Origin: Pseudoalteromonas sp. G4
GTDB taxonomy: Bacteria; Pseudomonadota; Gammaproteobacteria; Enterobacterales; Alteromonadaceae
Length of the DNA stretch: 40,732 nt
Assembly: GCF_028875915.1 (NCBI RefSeq)
Contig: NZ_JAPEHW010000035.1
Location: forward strand, 1-40,732
Reading direction: 5' to 3'
Both the position numbers and the translations under genes were made by a program. Below are positions 33,283 to 40,732 of this stretch, piece by piece; position 1 is the first letter of the stretch, and every line of letters starts with the position of its first letter. The notes under the pieces are model-generated. The model was not told the DNA's origin and ran no database searches. It was given only the letters and a program-made list of their open reading frames with translations.

Positions 33283-33305
33283 AAACCCAGCATTGAGCTG
33301 GGCTT
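33283..33305 (-). terminator. Terminator of the sigma/anti-sigma/DUF4097 operon
   Basis: On the minus strand AGCCCAGC, loop TCAAT, GCTGGGTT and then a run of T, 20 bases past the stop at 33325. Confidence 0.85.
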
Positions 33306-33324
33306 TATTGTCGATAAGCTATGT

Positions 33325-34266
33325 TTAGTTGTATTTCAGCTCAATGCGACCATTGACAGTATCAATTTCAATATCTACATCGCCGTCTTTTAGCTGGAAC
33401 TCCAGCGAGCTAGAAGGACCATACTTAGCTTTTTTCACTTTATCGTTTGATAGGCTATTGCGAATTTTACCGCCCGCATGCGCATTCACTTCAATTTCTG
33501 CAGAAAGACCTTGTGGTAGCTTTAATACAATGTCGCCATTTACGCTTTCTGCTTGAATGTTGGCGCCGCTTGCGAGTTGCTCCATCTTCACTTCTACTTC
33601 ACCACCCACGGTTGTAATATCGAGATTTTTGATGGTCTCAGCATTAATTTCAACATCACCATTTACCGTTTCGATGCGCACATCCTGGCTTTTGGTTACG
33701 CTTTTTAAATCACCGTTAACAGCTTCAAAGCGTATTTCACCTTGTGAGTTTGTGTCATTAACATCACCATTGACAGTTTCGATATGAATGCGGCCATTTA
33801 AATTAGCTGATTTAATATCGCCATTTACCGTGTCTAAACTGATGCGGCCCTCAACGTCTTGAATATCAATATCCCCGTTTACTGTATCAAGCACAATACC
33901 TGAACTTAGCGCTTCGATATCCATGTCGGCATTTACACTTTCAATGTTAACCAAATTATTTTTTGGTACATAAATAGTCAGGTTTGACCCTTTGCTATTT
34001 CTATTCTCATAACGGTGTGGCATTTCAACAACAAACTCTGTGCGACCACCACTTTTATTGCGGAAGATATATCCCTCAGCACGTTCATCTATGGTGCCAG
34101 ACACTTGCATTTGCTGTTTATCCCAGCCTTTCAAGGTAATTTTGCCTTGATCATTTTCGATAAAAATTTTGTTGTTTTCAGGCACATCAATTGTTTTATC
34201 AACAAGTTCGCCCGCCAGTAATGAAAATGAAAGTAAGCTTGTACATGCAATGGCTAATAATTTCAT
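33325..34266 (-). CDS. Exported DUF4097-type beta-repeat protein
   Basis: 313 residues with a signal peptide (MKLLAIACTSLLSFSLLAGE). From about residue 100 the protein is made of a repeat of about 19 residues built on (T/S)VNGD followed by a short strand: DTVNGDIDI, DTVNGDIKS, ETVNGDVND, EAVNGDLKS, ETVNGDVEI, TTVGGEVEV, ESVNGDIVL, DTVNGRIEL. This is a right-handed beta-solenoid type pattern of the DUF4097/putative adhesin family. It lies behind the sigma and anti-sigma genes, and may be the output or the sensor of that unit. Role unknown. Confidence 0.85.
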   Translation of the reverse strand: MKLLAIACTSLLSFSLLAGELVDKTIDVPENNKIFIENDQGKITLKGWDKQQMQVSGTIDERAEGYIFRNKSGGRTEFVVEMPHRYENRNSKGSNLTIYVPKNNLVNIESVNADMDIEALSSGIVLDTVNGDIDIQDVEGRISLDTVNGDIKSANLNGRIHIETVNGDVNDTNSQGEIRFEAVNGDLKSVTKSQDVRIETVNGDVEINAETIKNLDITTVGGEVEVKMEQLASGANIQAESVNGDIVLKLPQGLSAEIEVNAHAGGKIRNSLSNDKVKKAKYGPSSSLEFQLKDGDVDIEIDTVNGRIELKYN

Positions 34267-34277
34267 AACGATTCCTC

Positions 34278-34766
34278 TTAAATTTGTTGCCAGCTAGGCT
34301 TGTGAACTTTATTAATTAAATCAAGTTGCTGCTGGTAAACTTGCGATAACATTCTAAGTAATGTGGCGTTTTCTGGTTCATTTTCTAATGCTAACTTAAT
34401 CGCTTTTTCAGCATTTTCTAATTCTGCCAATTGCGCTTGCCAGTTGTCTGCAAGGGCTTTCTGATCACTGTATTTAACTAATAACGCCTGTTTTTCTTGC
34501 TTAAAGGTCTGGGTCATCGCCTGCAAACCGGCTTCATACTGATTACTTTGCTGGTTAAAGAACACTTGATAACTTAGTAACCCCAAACACATACACGCTG
34601 CAAGTGCGGTTACCTGCTGCCAAACATGTGACTTTTTTTCAATCTGTGTTGGCTGCTTAGCAATGGCATTTTCAACACCTTGCCATAAGTCTTTCTTAGG
34701 GCTGATTTCAGTTGGCAATTGAGCAACTGCGTCATCTAACACTTGATCTAAATTAGTCTGTTTCAT
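34278..34766 (-). CDS. Membrane protein, likely anti-sigma factor
   Basis: 162 residues. N-terminal 50 residues are cytoplasmic and polar (LDDAVAQLPTEISPKKDLWQGVENAIAKQ), followed by one membrane helix (VTALAACMCLGLLSYQVFF) and a periplasmic helical coiled coil rich in Gln, Glu and Ala. There is no zinc motif (HxxxCxxC). The gene overlaps the sigma-factor gene by 14 bp, the usual arrangement of ECF sigma and its membrane anti-sigma; the assignment rests on this and topology. Confidence 0.68.
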   Translation of the reverse strand: MKQTNLDQVLDDAVAQLPTEISPKKDLWQGVENAIAKQPTQIEKKSHVWQQVTALAACMCLGLLSYQVFFNQQSNQYEAGLQAMTQTFKQEKQALLVKYSDQKALADNWQAQLAELENAEKAIKLALENEPENATLLRMLSQVYQQQLDLINKVHKPSWQQI

Positions 34767-35322
34767 TACTCATCCACTCTTTTAATAAACTGCGTGCTCT
34801 ATGGTATTGAGCTTTTGATGACCCCACCGCCATATTTAATTGCTCAGCAATTTCTTCATGGCGATACCCTTCAACCGCAAACAACACAAAAACCAGACGT
34901 GCTTTTTCAGGTAAGCGCACTATGTATTTATCTAACCCGTTAAGGTCGTTACACATTTCAACTTCTTGCTCAGGCATACCTGCCTGCTCAAAACTCACCA
35001 CTTTTTGCAACCAATTAGTTTGCTTTCGCAAATAGCTGATTGTGATATTGGCAGCAACACTGTGCAGCCAAGTAGTAAACTTTGCCTTACCATCAAAACT
35101 CGATAGCTTTTGCCATAACTGAACAAACACTTCTTGTAGTGCTTCTTCTGCAAGGCTTTCATTTGCTGTTAAACGTAAAGTAAGAGCAAAAACGCGTTTG
35201 TAGTGACGGTTGTACAAGTCATGAAATGCCTGCCTATCACCCATATTTACTTTTTCGATTAACTGCAGATCAAAGTTTGCTTCTTGTTCTTTAACAAAAC
35301 GCTGCTCTGCATCAATTAACAC
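34753..35322 (-). CDS. ECF-type sigma-70 family RNA polymerase sigma factor
   Basis: 189 residues from a GTG at 35322 with AAGGA upstream. Region 2: FHDLYNRHYKRVFALTLRLT, then EEALQEVFVQLWQKL and FTTWLHSVAANITISYLRK. Region 4: YRHEEIAEQLNMAVGSSKAQ and YHRARSLLKEWM. It should direct transcription of its own operon and perhaps other envelope genes, held back by the downstream anti-sigma. The upstream region (35323-35421) has no ECF promoter that I can name with confidence. Confidence 0.9.
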   Translation of the reverse strand: MLIDAEQRFVKEQEANFDLQLIEKVNMGDRQAFHDLYNRHYKRVFALTLRLTANESLAEEALQEVFVQLWQKLSSFDGKAKFTTWLHSVAANITISYLRKQTNWLQKVVSFEQAGMPEQEVEMCNDLNGLDKYIVRLPEKARLVFVLFAVEGYRHEEIAEQLNMAVGSSKAQYHRARSLLKEWMSNETD

Positions 35323-35421
35323 GTCAACTTCCTTTGTGTTGTTATCTTGTTGATTACTTTATTAGACGTAAGAAGGGTTTGGAAAGGTTTAAATGAAAAT
35401 AAATTTTTTTGAGAAAAAATA

Positions 35422-35444
35422 AAACGCCCTAGTAAAGGGCGTTT
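35422..35444 (-). terminator. Terminator of the minor-pilin operon
   Basis: AAACGCCCT pairs with AGGGCGTTT around AGTAA; on the minus strand TTTTATTTTTT follows. It lies 26 bases past the stop of the last pilin gene. Confidence 0.88.
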
Positions 35445-35469
35445 CAAAACAGATATTTACATTATTAAT

Positions 35470-37206
35470 TTACAAATAGCGCCAACCAACAAACTCTAAT
35501 GATGTTGTGCCACAGCACGTGGTAACATTACCAACCTCACCTAAACGCGTATCATAGTGAATACCAGTATCACCTGACAGACTCACTGTTTTAGCTCGAA
35601 TTGATCCCATTAACCCTCCACTTGCTTCAATATTTGCATCTGTTGTTGGAGCATAAATTGCAGCATATAAGCTACCTGTTGCATCTATAACAACACCATC
35701 GCTGCCTGTGTAAGATGAGTAAATTGAAAAAACTGGCACTCCACCATCTGATATGCCCTGTCCAGATATAACAGGTTTTTTTATAGTTGTTTTACCAGTC
35801 ACATAAATCGTTAAACTTGAGCCTGCTTCAATTTCAAAAACAGTGGTTCCGCTGGTGCCAATGGTAAAATCACCATCGACTAGCATATAAACATCACCGC
35901 CTGATACTTTAAAGCCACCACCATTCACAGTAAAATCTTTCACTTTTATCATATCGACTAATTCGCCACTTGGTAACGTTTCGCTATAAGTAGATAAAGC
36001 AGCGGGCTCTTCTCCCATCCACGACTCCCAACCTGATACAAGCTGACCGCCTCGTGGAGTGACTTCATAAATTGTTTGCCCACGTGTCAGTAATAAGTCA
36101 CTTGAAGTCGCATCTTTAAATTCATTGATAACCTTGCTGATTCCAATAGGATCACAGTTTGTCGCAGGATCTTGGTAATCATGATCTTCGGGTAAATTGT
36201 TTGGGTCAACCTCAGGCACGCGTGGCACATTTGGCGATAGGTTGAATGACGCATCAGTGTAGGGCACATCATTTTGATAGTACTGTAATGGCAATTCTCT
36301 ACCTCGATAAGTTAACTCACCTCGGTACATCACATCTAAGCCATTATTATCTTGGTTACGAACTTTTGTTGAAGACCCACTACCCAAGTACAAGTCGCCC
36401 ATAGTACGGATAACACCACCAACCTGATTTTGAATAAGCTCTACATTGCCAATGGCAAGCACATCACCTCCAATTGTGATATCGCTATCAAAACCCTCAG
36501 GTAGATCAGGTGAACCAGGGCCTGCATCAATCACAACATTGTGGTTAGCGTGAGCATCACCATAAATTTTTGCACTACCACCTAAATTAATACTACCGGT
36601 TGCAGCAATGCTACCCCAAATATCGGCTGCCCCTGTTAAGTTGATATCAGAATCATGATGAATTGTTGTTACGCCTGAGTTCGCGGACGCTGTACTGGCA
36701 TTATAGTCACCTTCATCTGAGTTATAACTATCAATTCGACCACTGGCGCCTAACCCAACACCTTCACAGCCGATAATCGCTGAGCCAAATGTAGATGCCG
36801 CCCCGCCCTTCCTTAGTCTAAATAACGCAACTGTATTGTTAGCTCCCTCATAGCGTTTACCGTCACTACTTAATTCCAATAACCCATCACTATTTACACC
36901 AAGTCTCGTTGCATAGGACATATCGTCTGTTTGTGCGTGCCCTGTGATATAATTATTTTCCCCTAAAGTGTCATTAATCAATTGCTCAAGGGTAGTAACA
37001 GGGTTACTAGCCAATTCTTCTAAAACTCGCTTATGGGTGTCAAAAATACCTTTCTCAGACACTAAGCGGGCATTCATTTTCTTTTGGTAGTTACCAGTTA
37101 AACGTTCTTGAATAAAGTTATCACGCAATGAACTCAATACGATAATGCTCGTCATTGTGGTTAAAATCATTACAGAAAGTAAGGTAAAACCTTTTTGCTT
37201 ATTCAT
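35470..37206 (-). CDS. Large PilX-like minor pilin / pilus assembly protein
   Basis: 578 residues, far longer than usual PilX (about 170-200). Type III leader MNKQKG before FTLLSVMILTTMTSIIVLSS; residue +5 is Ser, not Glu, as in PilX/GspK proteins that sit at the tip. The middle (about 145-275) is Gly-rich with strand repeats such as INLTGAADIWGSIAATGSI, NLGGSAKIYGDAHAN and ITIGGDVLAIGNVEL, which resembles a polymer-forming or beta-helix domain. A second such region lies near 430-540 (GGGFKVSGGDVYMLVDGDF). The C-terminus has CC in VTTCCGTTSLEF. It takes the last place in the operon, where PilX and PilY1 would be expected. Confidence 0.78.
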   Translation of the reverse strand: MNKQKGFTLLSVMILTTMTSIIVLSSLRDNFIQERLTGNYQKKMNARLVSEKGIFDTHKRVLEELASNPVTTLEQLINDTLGENNYITGHAQTDDMSYATRLGVNSDGLLELSSDGKRYEGANNTVALFRLRKGGAASTFGSAIIGCEGVGLGASGRIDSYNSDEGDYNASTASANSGVTTIHHDSDINLTGAADIWGSIAATGSINLGGSAKIYGDAHANHNVVIDAGPGSPDLPEGFDSDITIGGDVLAIGNVELIQNQVGGVIRTMGDLYLGSGSSTKVRNQDNNGLDVMYRGELTYRGRELPLQYYQNDVPYTDASFNLSPNVPRVPEVDPNNLPEDHDYQDPATNCDPIGISKVINEFKDATSSDLLLTRGQTIYEVTPRGGQLVSGWESWMGEEPAALSTYSETLPSGELVDMIKVKDFTVNGGGFKVSGGDVYMLVDGDFTIGTSGTTVFEIEAGSSLTIYVTGKTTIKKPVISGQGISDGGVPVFSIYSSYTGSDGVVIDATGSLYAAIYAPTTDANIEASGGLMGSIRAKTVSLSGDTGIHYDTRLGEVGNVTTCCGTTSLEFVGWRYL

Positions 37207-37724
37207 TAATTCAATGCCTCTTCTAGTATCTTGCCACTTAGAGCAATATCTATTCGAAATCCATTTGCGAGCATATCCACATTTAAGTTCTCCGGTATCA
37301 ATGTTATCTCTACCAAATTACCATTTATGCGATAACTAATATCTTGTAGGCCCGTTAATAAGACTTGCTCGTCGGCAGCATTTACCTGGCAGCGTAATTG
37401 ACTGTCAACCAAAGTAAATGTCTCACTAAAAGGCACAGCTGGCTTAGTACTATTGCATGCGGTCGCACCTGTAGTTGCTTGCTCAACTACAATGGTATTT
37501 GCATTAGGTATTGTGGGTATCGTTTTGGTTTGCTTTAAACTACGGGTGAATACTTCCGAACTATACCTTAACACTTCTTGCGCATTTTCAAGCTCTTTCG
37601 AAGTGTTTACTGATTCACTAATAGCAATATATACATAGGAAATACCAGCCATCAAAAAGCTACTTACCGCTAAAGCTACCATCAACTCAACAAGCGTAAA
37701 TCCATTTTTTACATATTTGATCAT
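37206..37724 (-). CDS. pilW: PilW-type minor pilin
   Basis: 172 residues with a type III signal peptide MIKYVKNG cut before FTLVELMVALAVSSFLMAG; Glu at +5. The remainder is typical of PilW (membrane-proximal ISYVYIAISES, then a beta-rich globular part with two or more Cys). It shares the TAATG with the next gene and starts three bases after pilV. Minor pilins prime pilus assembly in the inner membrane. Confidence 0.82.
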   Translation of the reverse strand: MIKYVKNGFTLVELMVALAVSSFLMAGISYVYIAISESVNTSKELENAQEVLRYSSEVFTRSLKQTKTIPTIPNANTIVVEQATTGATACNSTKPAVPFSETFTLVDSQLRCQVNAADEQVLLTGLQDISYRINGNLVEITLIPENLNVDMLANGFRIDIALSGKILEEALN

Positions 37725-37726
37725 TG

Positions 37727-38134
37727 CTAGCAGCTCCCAGAAATATCAGGAAAACTAGCTTCAATTTCGACGCGATTTGCTAAATTATTATCATTGATTC
37801 GCTTGTCAGACCAAGTCACGCCAACGCGAAAAAAATCGCTGTTGAAGTTATTCTCAAAATCGATTGTATATTTGTTAAATTGAGCTTCAGGAGTTACATC
37901 AGCAAATGCTACATTTCCCTTTTGTAAATCACATAAATTCGCCCAGGTTTGCTCAACAGCATTATTTGCTTGAAGAAGTGACAAGGTATAGTCAAATGAG
38001 TTAGAGGCATATTTTAGTGATTGCAATTGTCCAGCAGCCATTCCTAATAAAGCAAAACTAGAAACAACCAGTGCTACCATTACCTCAACAAGCGAAAATC
38101 CGGCTTGGTTTGTGTTTTTTTGTATTTTGCTCAT
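37727..38134 (-). CDS. pilV: PilV-type minor pilin
   Basis: 135 residues from the ATG at 38134, which overlaps the previous stop (TAATG); a TTG two codons upstream is less likely. Leader ends NTNQAG before FSLVEVMVALVVSSFALLGMAAGQLQ, Glu at +5. AAGQLQSLKYA resembles the PilV block after the helix. C-terminal GSC. Confidence 0.8.
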   Translation of the reverse strand: MSKIQKNTNQAGFSLVEVMVALVVSSFALLGMAAGQLQSLKYASNSFDYTLSLLQANNAVEQTWANLCDLQKGNVAFADVTPEAQFNKYTIDFENNFNSDFFRVGVTWSDKRINDNNLANRVEIEASFPDISGSC

Positions 38135-38562
38135 TAACAATTTCCTTTTTCAATCTTACTTTGTCCACTAGCATATACGCGGAAACAGCGATCTGTCGTA
38201 TCACCATCGCGATCACTAATATCAATACTTGTAACAGGAAACTCGCCCAACGGAGTGATGGTTTGCGTGGTAACACCTGATACCACGACTCCAGTTTGAT
38301 CATTATTAAAAACAACAAATGTTTGATTATCAATACTGGCTAACCACTTAGAGCCTTGAGCTGTTAAAGTGACTATTTTTTCACGCTTAATTGCTTCGCT
38401 TCGCGCCATTTTAAAGGTACTCATAAGCTCATTTACCGTGCTCACTAAGCGATCTTGTTTGATATATTGAATAAAAATAGGTGTAGCAACAGCTGATAAA
38501 ATACCCACAATTCCAGCCACTGTAATTACCTCAATAAGTGTAAAACCTTGCTGATGTCTCAT
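38134..38562 (-). CDS. fimT: GspH/FimT-type minor pilin
   Basis: 142 residues from ATG 38562 (MRHQQG leader, cut before FTLIEVITVAGIVGILSAVATP). ELMSTFKMARSEAIKREKIVTL is the GspH/FimT block after the helix (LN..L..AR.EAIKR). RCFRVYASGQSKIEKGNC ends the protein, with a Cys pair for the usual disulfide. The start lies shortly after the pilE-like stop. Confidence 0.82.
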   Translation of the reverse strand: MRHQQGFTLIEVITVAGIVGILSAVATPIFIQYIKQDRLVSTVNELMSTFKMARSEAIKREKIVTLTAQGSKWLASIDNQTFVVFNNDQTGVVVSGVTTQTITPLGEFPVTSIDISDRDGDTTDRCFRVYASGQSKIEKGNC

Positions 38563-38564
38563 AA

Positions 38565-38996
38565 TTATTGCCAACATGATGTTAAAGCAGCTGATGTAAC
38601 ACCTTGCTGATTAATTGAGAGTGAACCGCACTTATCACCAACTTGCGCACCTTTTGGTGCGGCGGTTAATAAGAATTCGGTATCATTTTCAGGTTTATAA
38701 CTATAGGCATAATAATCTGATGCTTTAAATGTAATATTTTGTTCATTAGGGTATCGACCCAAGCGCGTATAGTTTCGTTCCAATATACCAGCTTGCTGCA
38801 TAAGGTATTGCTGCGCTTCGGCACGACGACCATCCTTAACATAATCACCATAAGCCGGCAGTGCTACAGCTAATAAAATTCCGATAATGGTCACGGTGAT
38901 CATTACTTCAATCAGAGTAAACCCTTTTCTTTTTATTATATTAATAACTCGCAATTTCCAGTCCCTAATAGAAACAAACTTTGACAACGCTGTCAT
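38565..38996 (-). CDS. pilE: PilE-type minor pilin
   Basis: 143 residues from the ATG at 38996. IKRKG before [24 protein letters not shown] is a type III signal, Glu at +5; downstream [25 protein letters not shown] matches PilE of the minor-pilin cluster, and two Cys near the C-terminus (GDKCGSL and TSCWQ) form the expected disulfide loop. Start is uncertain: a TTG at 38954 would give an 11-residue leader, more usual than the 25 residues from this ATG. First gene of the operon. Confidence 0.82.
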   Translation of the reverse strand: MTALSKFVSIRDWKLRVINIIKRKGFTLIEVMITVTIIGILLAVALPAYGDYVKDGRRAEAQQYLMQQAGILERNYTRLGRYPNEQNITFKASDYYAYSYKPENDTEFLLTAAPKGAQVGDKCGSLSINQQGVTSAALTSCWQ

Positions 38997-39123
38997 TATC
39001 GCGCAATGTTTATACAAATCAATACTTTTCGGTTATATGTTAATTTGTTTTTGTAAATCTGAGTAAACACCCCATGCAAAATGAGGTAGTGAAGTGAGTA
39101 AAAAGGACGTATTTCAGACATAA

Positions 39124-39149
39124 AAAAACCGAGCCTTAGCTCGGTTTTT
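39124..39149 (-). terminator. Terminator of the S6 operon
   Basis: AAAAACCGAGC pairs with GCTCGGTTTTT around CTTA, 19 bases past the rplI stop; A and T runs on both sides. Confidence 0.92.
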
Positions 39150-39167
39150 ACTAATCAAGAAACTTGA

Positions 39168-39620
39168 TTAAGCTTCAGCAATAACAATTACTTTAATAGT
39201 AGTTGTTACTTCTGAATGAAGCTGGATAGCTACATCAAATTCACCTGTTTCACGGATAGTACCGTTAGGTAGACGAACTTCTGATTTAGCAACTTCTAGG
39301 CCTACAGCAGTGATAGCGTCAGCGATATCGCGAGTACCGATAGAGCCGAATAGCTTACCTTCGTCACCAGCTTTAGATACAAGAGTAACTTCAGCTAACG
39401 CTTCTAGTTTCTCTGCACGCGCTTGTGATGCTGCTAGTTCTTCAGCTACTTTAGCTTCTAACTCAGCACGACGTGCTTCGAAAGATTCAATGTTAGCTTT
39501 AGTTGCTGGAACTGCTTTGCCTTTAGGGAAAAGGAAGTTACGTGCGTAACCTGCTTTTACAGAAACTTGGTCGCCAAGCGCACCAAGGTTACCGATTTTA
39601 TCTAGTAGAATAACTTGCAT
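39168..39620 (-). CDS. rplI: Ribosomal protein bL9
   Basis: 150 residues, the standard length. [30 protein letters not shown] is the bL9 N-terminal RNA-binding domain; a long connecting helix ([19 protein letters not shown]) and the C-terminal domain ([16 protein letters not shown]) follow. Last gene of the S6 operon. Confidence 0.98.
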   Translation of the reverse strand: MQVILLDKIGNLGALGDQVSVKAGYARNFLFPKGKAVPATKANIESFEARRAELEAKVAEELAASQARAEKLEALAEVTLVSKAGDEGKLFGSIGTRDIADAITAVGLEVAKSEVRLPNGTIRETGEFDVAIQLHSEVTTTIKVIVIAEA

Positions 39621-39656
39621 GTCTCTACACCTTTTAAAAACTAGTTAAACCGCTGC

Positions 39657-39884
39657 TTACTTATGTAAGTCAGTGTATGGAAGAAGGGCTAAGTAGCGTG
39701 CGCGCTTGATAGCTGCAGCTAGTTGACGCTGATATTTAGCGCTAGTACCTGTGATACGGCTAGGTACGATTTTGCCACTTTCTGTGATGTAGTTTTTAAG
39801 AGTAGCTAGATCTTTATAATCGATTTGTTGTACGCCTTCCGCTTTGAAGCGGCAGAACTTACGACGTCTGAAGTAACGTGCCAT
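39657..39884 (-). CDS. rpsR: Ribosomal protein bS18
   Basis: 75 residues from ATG 39884 ([17 protein letters not shown]), with GGAG nine bases upstream. An earlier start in frame is ruled out by the family's start. [29 protein letters not shown] is the RNA-binding region of bS18. The start lies inside the end of priB (26 bp overlap). Confidence 0.98.
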   Translation of the reverse strand: MARYFRRRKFCRFKAEGVQQIDYKDLATLKNYITESGKIVPSRITGTSAKYQRQLAAAIKRARYLALLPYTDLHK

Positions 39885-40206
39885 GAGATAAATCTCCAAT
39901 AGTAATTCTTTCAATATGATGAGCATGTAACACTAACTGACTCACGCCATTTCGGCCTTCGTGACGGTTAATAAAACCGCGTACAGTAAGTTGCGTGCCC
40001 ATATCAATATCTTGAGTTTGTTGTTTTAAGCCTTCGCCACTGGCAACCACTTGAATGCGAACATAACTACTACGATTAAGTCCTGCTTCCATTTGTGTAG
40101 ATTTGTGTTCTAACACAAAAATACAATGTGGTATTCCGGCTGGGCTTTGACTGAATTTAGGTTTTTTACAAACCGTGCCAGACAAAACGAACTGGTTATC
40201 AGTCAT
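39859..40206 (-). CDS. priB: Primosomal replication protein N (PriB)
   Basis: 115 residues, single OB fold. [33 protein letters not shown] and [30 protein letters not shown] match PriB. E. coli PriB has about 104 residues and ends near the IELIDSGD equivalent (IERITIGD here); ten residues more ([10 protein letters not shown]) are read before a stop that lies inside rpsR. PriB helps PriA restart stalled replication forks. Operon with rpsF, rpsR and rplI as usual. Confidence 0.93.
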   Translation of the reverse strand: MTDNQFVLSGTVCKKPKFSQSPAGIPHCIFVLEHKSTQMEAGLNRSSYVRIQVVASGEGLKQQTQDIDMGTQLTVRGFINRHEGRNGVSQLVLHAHHIERITIGDLSHGTLLQTS

Positions 40207-40223
40207 ACAAGTCTCAAAAACGA

Positions 40224-40565
40224 TTAAGCTTCTGCAGCTTCTTTCTTCTCTTCTTTAGCAAGAGGAGAAGCTTCAGTTACAGCATTTTTAGTACGCATAA
40301 CTAGGTTACGTAGTACTGCATCGTTGTAGCGGAAAGAAGTTTCAAGCTCGTTGATTACTTCAGTTGGTGCTTCAACGTTCATTAGAACATAGTGTGCTTT
40401 ATGAAGCTTTTCGATAGGGTAAGCCAGTTGACGACGACCCCAGTCTTCTAAACGGTGAATTTGACCACCAGCTTCAGTGATAGAACCAGTATAACGCTCG
40501 ATCATACCAGGAACTTGCTCACTTTGATCTGGGTGAACCATGAATACGATTTCGTAATGACGCAT
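40224..40565 (-). CDS. rpsF: Ribosomal protein bS6
   Basis: 113 residues. [27 protein letters not shown] is the typical start, [21 protein letters not shown] a central strand and the C-terminus ends in the acidic/Lys tail EEKKEAAEA, where E. coli S6 is modified by RimK with Glu residues. TAAGGA precedes the ATG. First gene of the operon. Confidence 0.98.
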   Translation of the reverse strand: MRHYEIVFMVHPDQSEQVPGMIERYTGSITEAGGQIHRLEDWGRRQLAYPIEKLHKAHYVLMNVEAPTEVINELETSFRYNDAVLRNLVMRTKNAVTEASPLAKEEKKEAAEA

Positions 40566-40571
40566 GGGTAT

Positions 40572-40649
40572 TCCTTACGGTTAATTTAGCCTTTTACCGT
40601 TTCGACCAGTCGGTTTAAGGCAAGGAAAACAAAGTTTGTTTGGTCGAAA
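40572..40649 (-). promoter_or_regulatory. Structured rpsF leader, possible S6:S18 autoregulatory element
   Basis: On the minus strand TTTCGACC (40642-40649) pairs with GGTCGAAA (40600-40607) and encloses a smaller AAACAAA/TTTGTTT hairpin; then ACGGT (40596-40600) pairs with ACCGT (40577-40581) directly before the ribosome-binding site. Known rpsF leaders bind the S6:S18 complex through a hairpin with an unpaired CCG; CCG occurs here twice (AACCGTAAGG and AAACCGACTGG). The exact consensus cannot be checked by eye. Confidence 0.5.
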
Positions 40650-40657
40650 GAGCGCAC

Positions 40658-40686
40658 ATTTTACGCAGATTGATTGCAGAGTGCAA
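40658..40686 (-). promoter_or_regulatory. Sigma-70 type promoter of the S6 operon
   Basis: Minus strand TTGCAC, 17-base spacer, TAAAAT (five of six in the -10 box). It would start transcription near 40651, just before the leader hairpin. Confidence 0.6.
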
Positions 40687-40705
40687 ATAGAATTTTGAAG
40701 AGAAT

Positions 40706-40732
40706 TTCAGGATTCAGGGTTCAGGGTTCAGG
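40706..40732. repeat. Short TTCAGGG tandem repeat, cut by the window end
   Basis: TTCAGGA then TTCAGGG, TTCAGGG, TTCAGG: four 7-base units, the last cut by the end of the window. How far it runs outside is unknown. Confidence 0.75.

Noticed and set aside
33600..33960. Regularly spaced near-repeats that could suggest a CRISPR-like or minisatellite array
   Set aside because: The repeats are in frame, diverged at third positions and encode the VNGD solenoid; they are protein repeats.
35323..35421. Possible autoregulated ECF promoter before the sigma gene
   Set aside because: No clear AAC-type -35 and CGT-type -10 at fitting distance; the ACGTC near 35370 is too little.

Overview
The window looks like a piece of chromosome from a marine gammaproteobacterium of the order Alteromonadales, most like Pseudoalteromonas. 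The reasons are the gene families (PanP-type aspartate decarboxylase, YadGH transporter, SlmA, TIGR03899, TIGR04219 and DUF2333 proteins), the AT-leaning coding style and the gammaproteobacterial neighbourhoods (rpsF-priB-rpsR-rplI, dnaB-alr, coaBC-slmA, ubiX-mpl). It is nearly all core or lineage-core DNA. I see no tRNA, rRNA, CRISPR array, transposase or prophage. Genus assignment is inference.

Layout. 1-1474: 5' part of panP (minus). 1668-3548: membrane-bound EAL phosphodiesterase. 3535-7914: minus-strand run of mpl, ubiX, yadG, yadH and a TrmB-like methyltransferase. 8033-10435: secreted zinc metalloprotease. 10591-11559: fbp. 11611-11877: a MITE-like inverted-repeat element. 11896-12915: bfd behind a Fur box, and radC. 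13004-14946: a 57-bp tandem duplication over the start of coaBC, then coaBC and slmA. 15068-17848: exported S9 peptidase. 17990-22455: YgiQ-type radical SAM protein and a REC-DUF3369-GGDEF-EAL regulator. 22663-24067: SRPBCC protein and TIGR03899 protein. 24095-26314: TIGR04219 outer-membrane protein, DUF2333 protein and a PCu(A)C copper chaperone. 26434-28011: pspC, pspA and, upstream on the same strand, two very small membrane or exported protein genes. 28213-30739: dusA, zur, cheX and yjbQ. 30766-33230: alr and dnaB. 33325-35322: ECF sigma factor, a likely anti-sigma membrane protein and a DUF4097 repeat protein. 35470-38996: a five-gene type IV minor-pilin operon. 39168-40565: the ribosomal S6 operon, with a structured leader and promoter to 40686.

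How the genes fit together. Several envelope functions cluster here: PspA/PspC stress response, a sigma/anti-sigma pair, copper delivery, an outer-membrane barrel, exported peptidases and pilus tip components. The two EAL proteins act on c-di-GMP, one sensing the periplasm and one fed by a phosphorelay. Most operons are closely packed; stop and start codons share bases (TAATG) at yadG-yadH, dnaB-alr, fimT-pilV and pilW-pilX, which suggests translational coupling.

Most worth following up: (1) a pair of unannotated genes for 53- and 38-residue proteins at 27732-28011, preceded by a strong sigma-54 type promoter and lying next to pspA, which has its own sigma-54-like promoter; (2) the exact 57-bp duplication at coaBC, which makes a 17-codon upstream reading frame ending three bases before the coaBC start; (3) the 267-bp inverted-repeat element after fbp.
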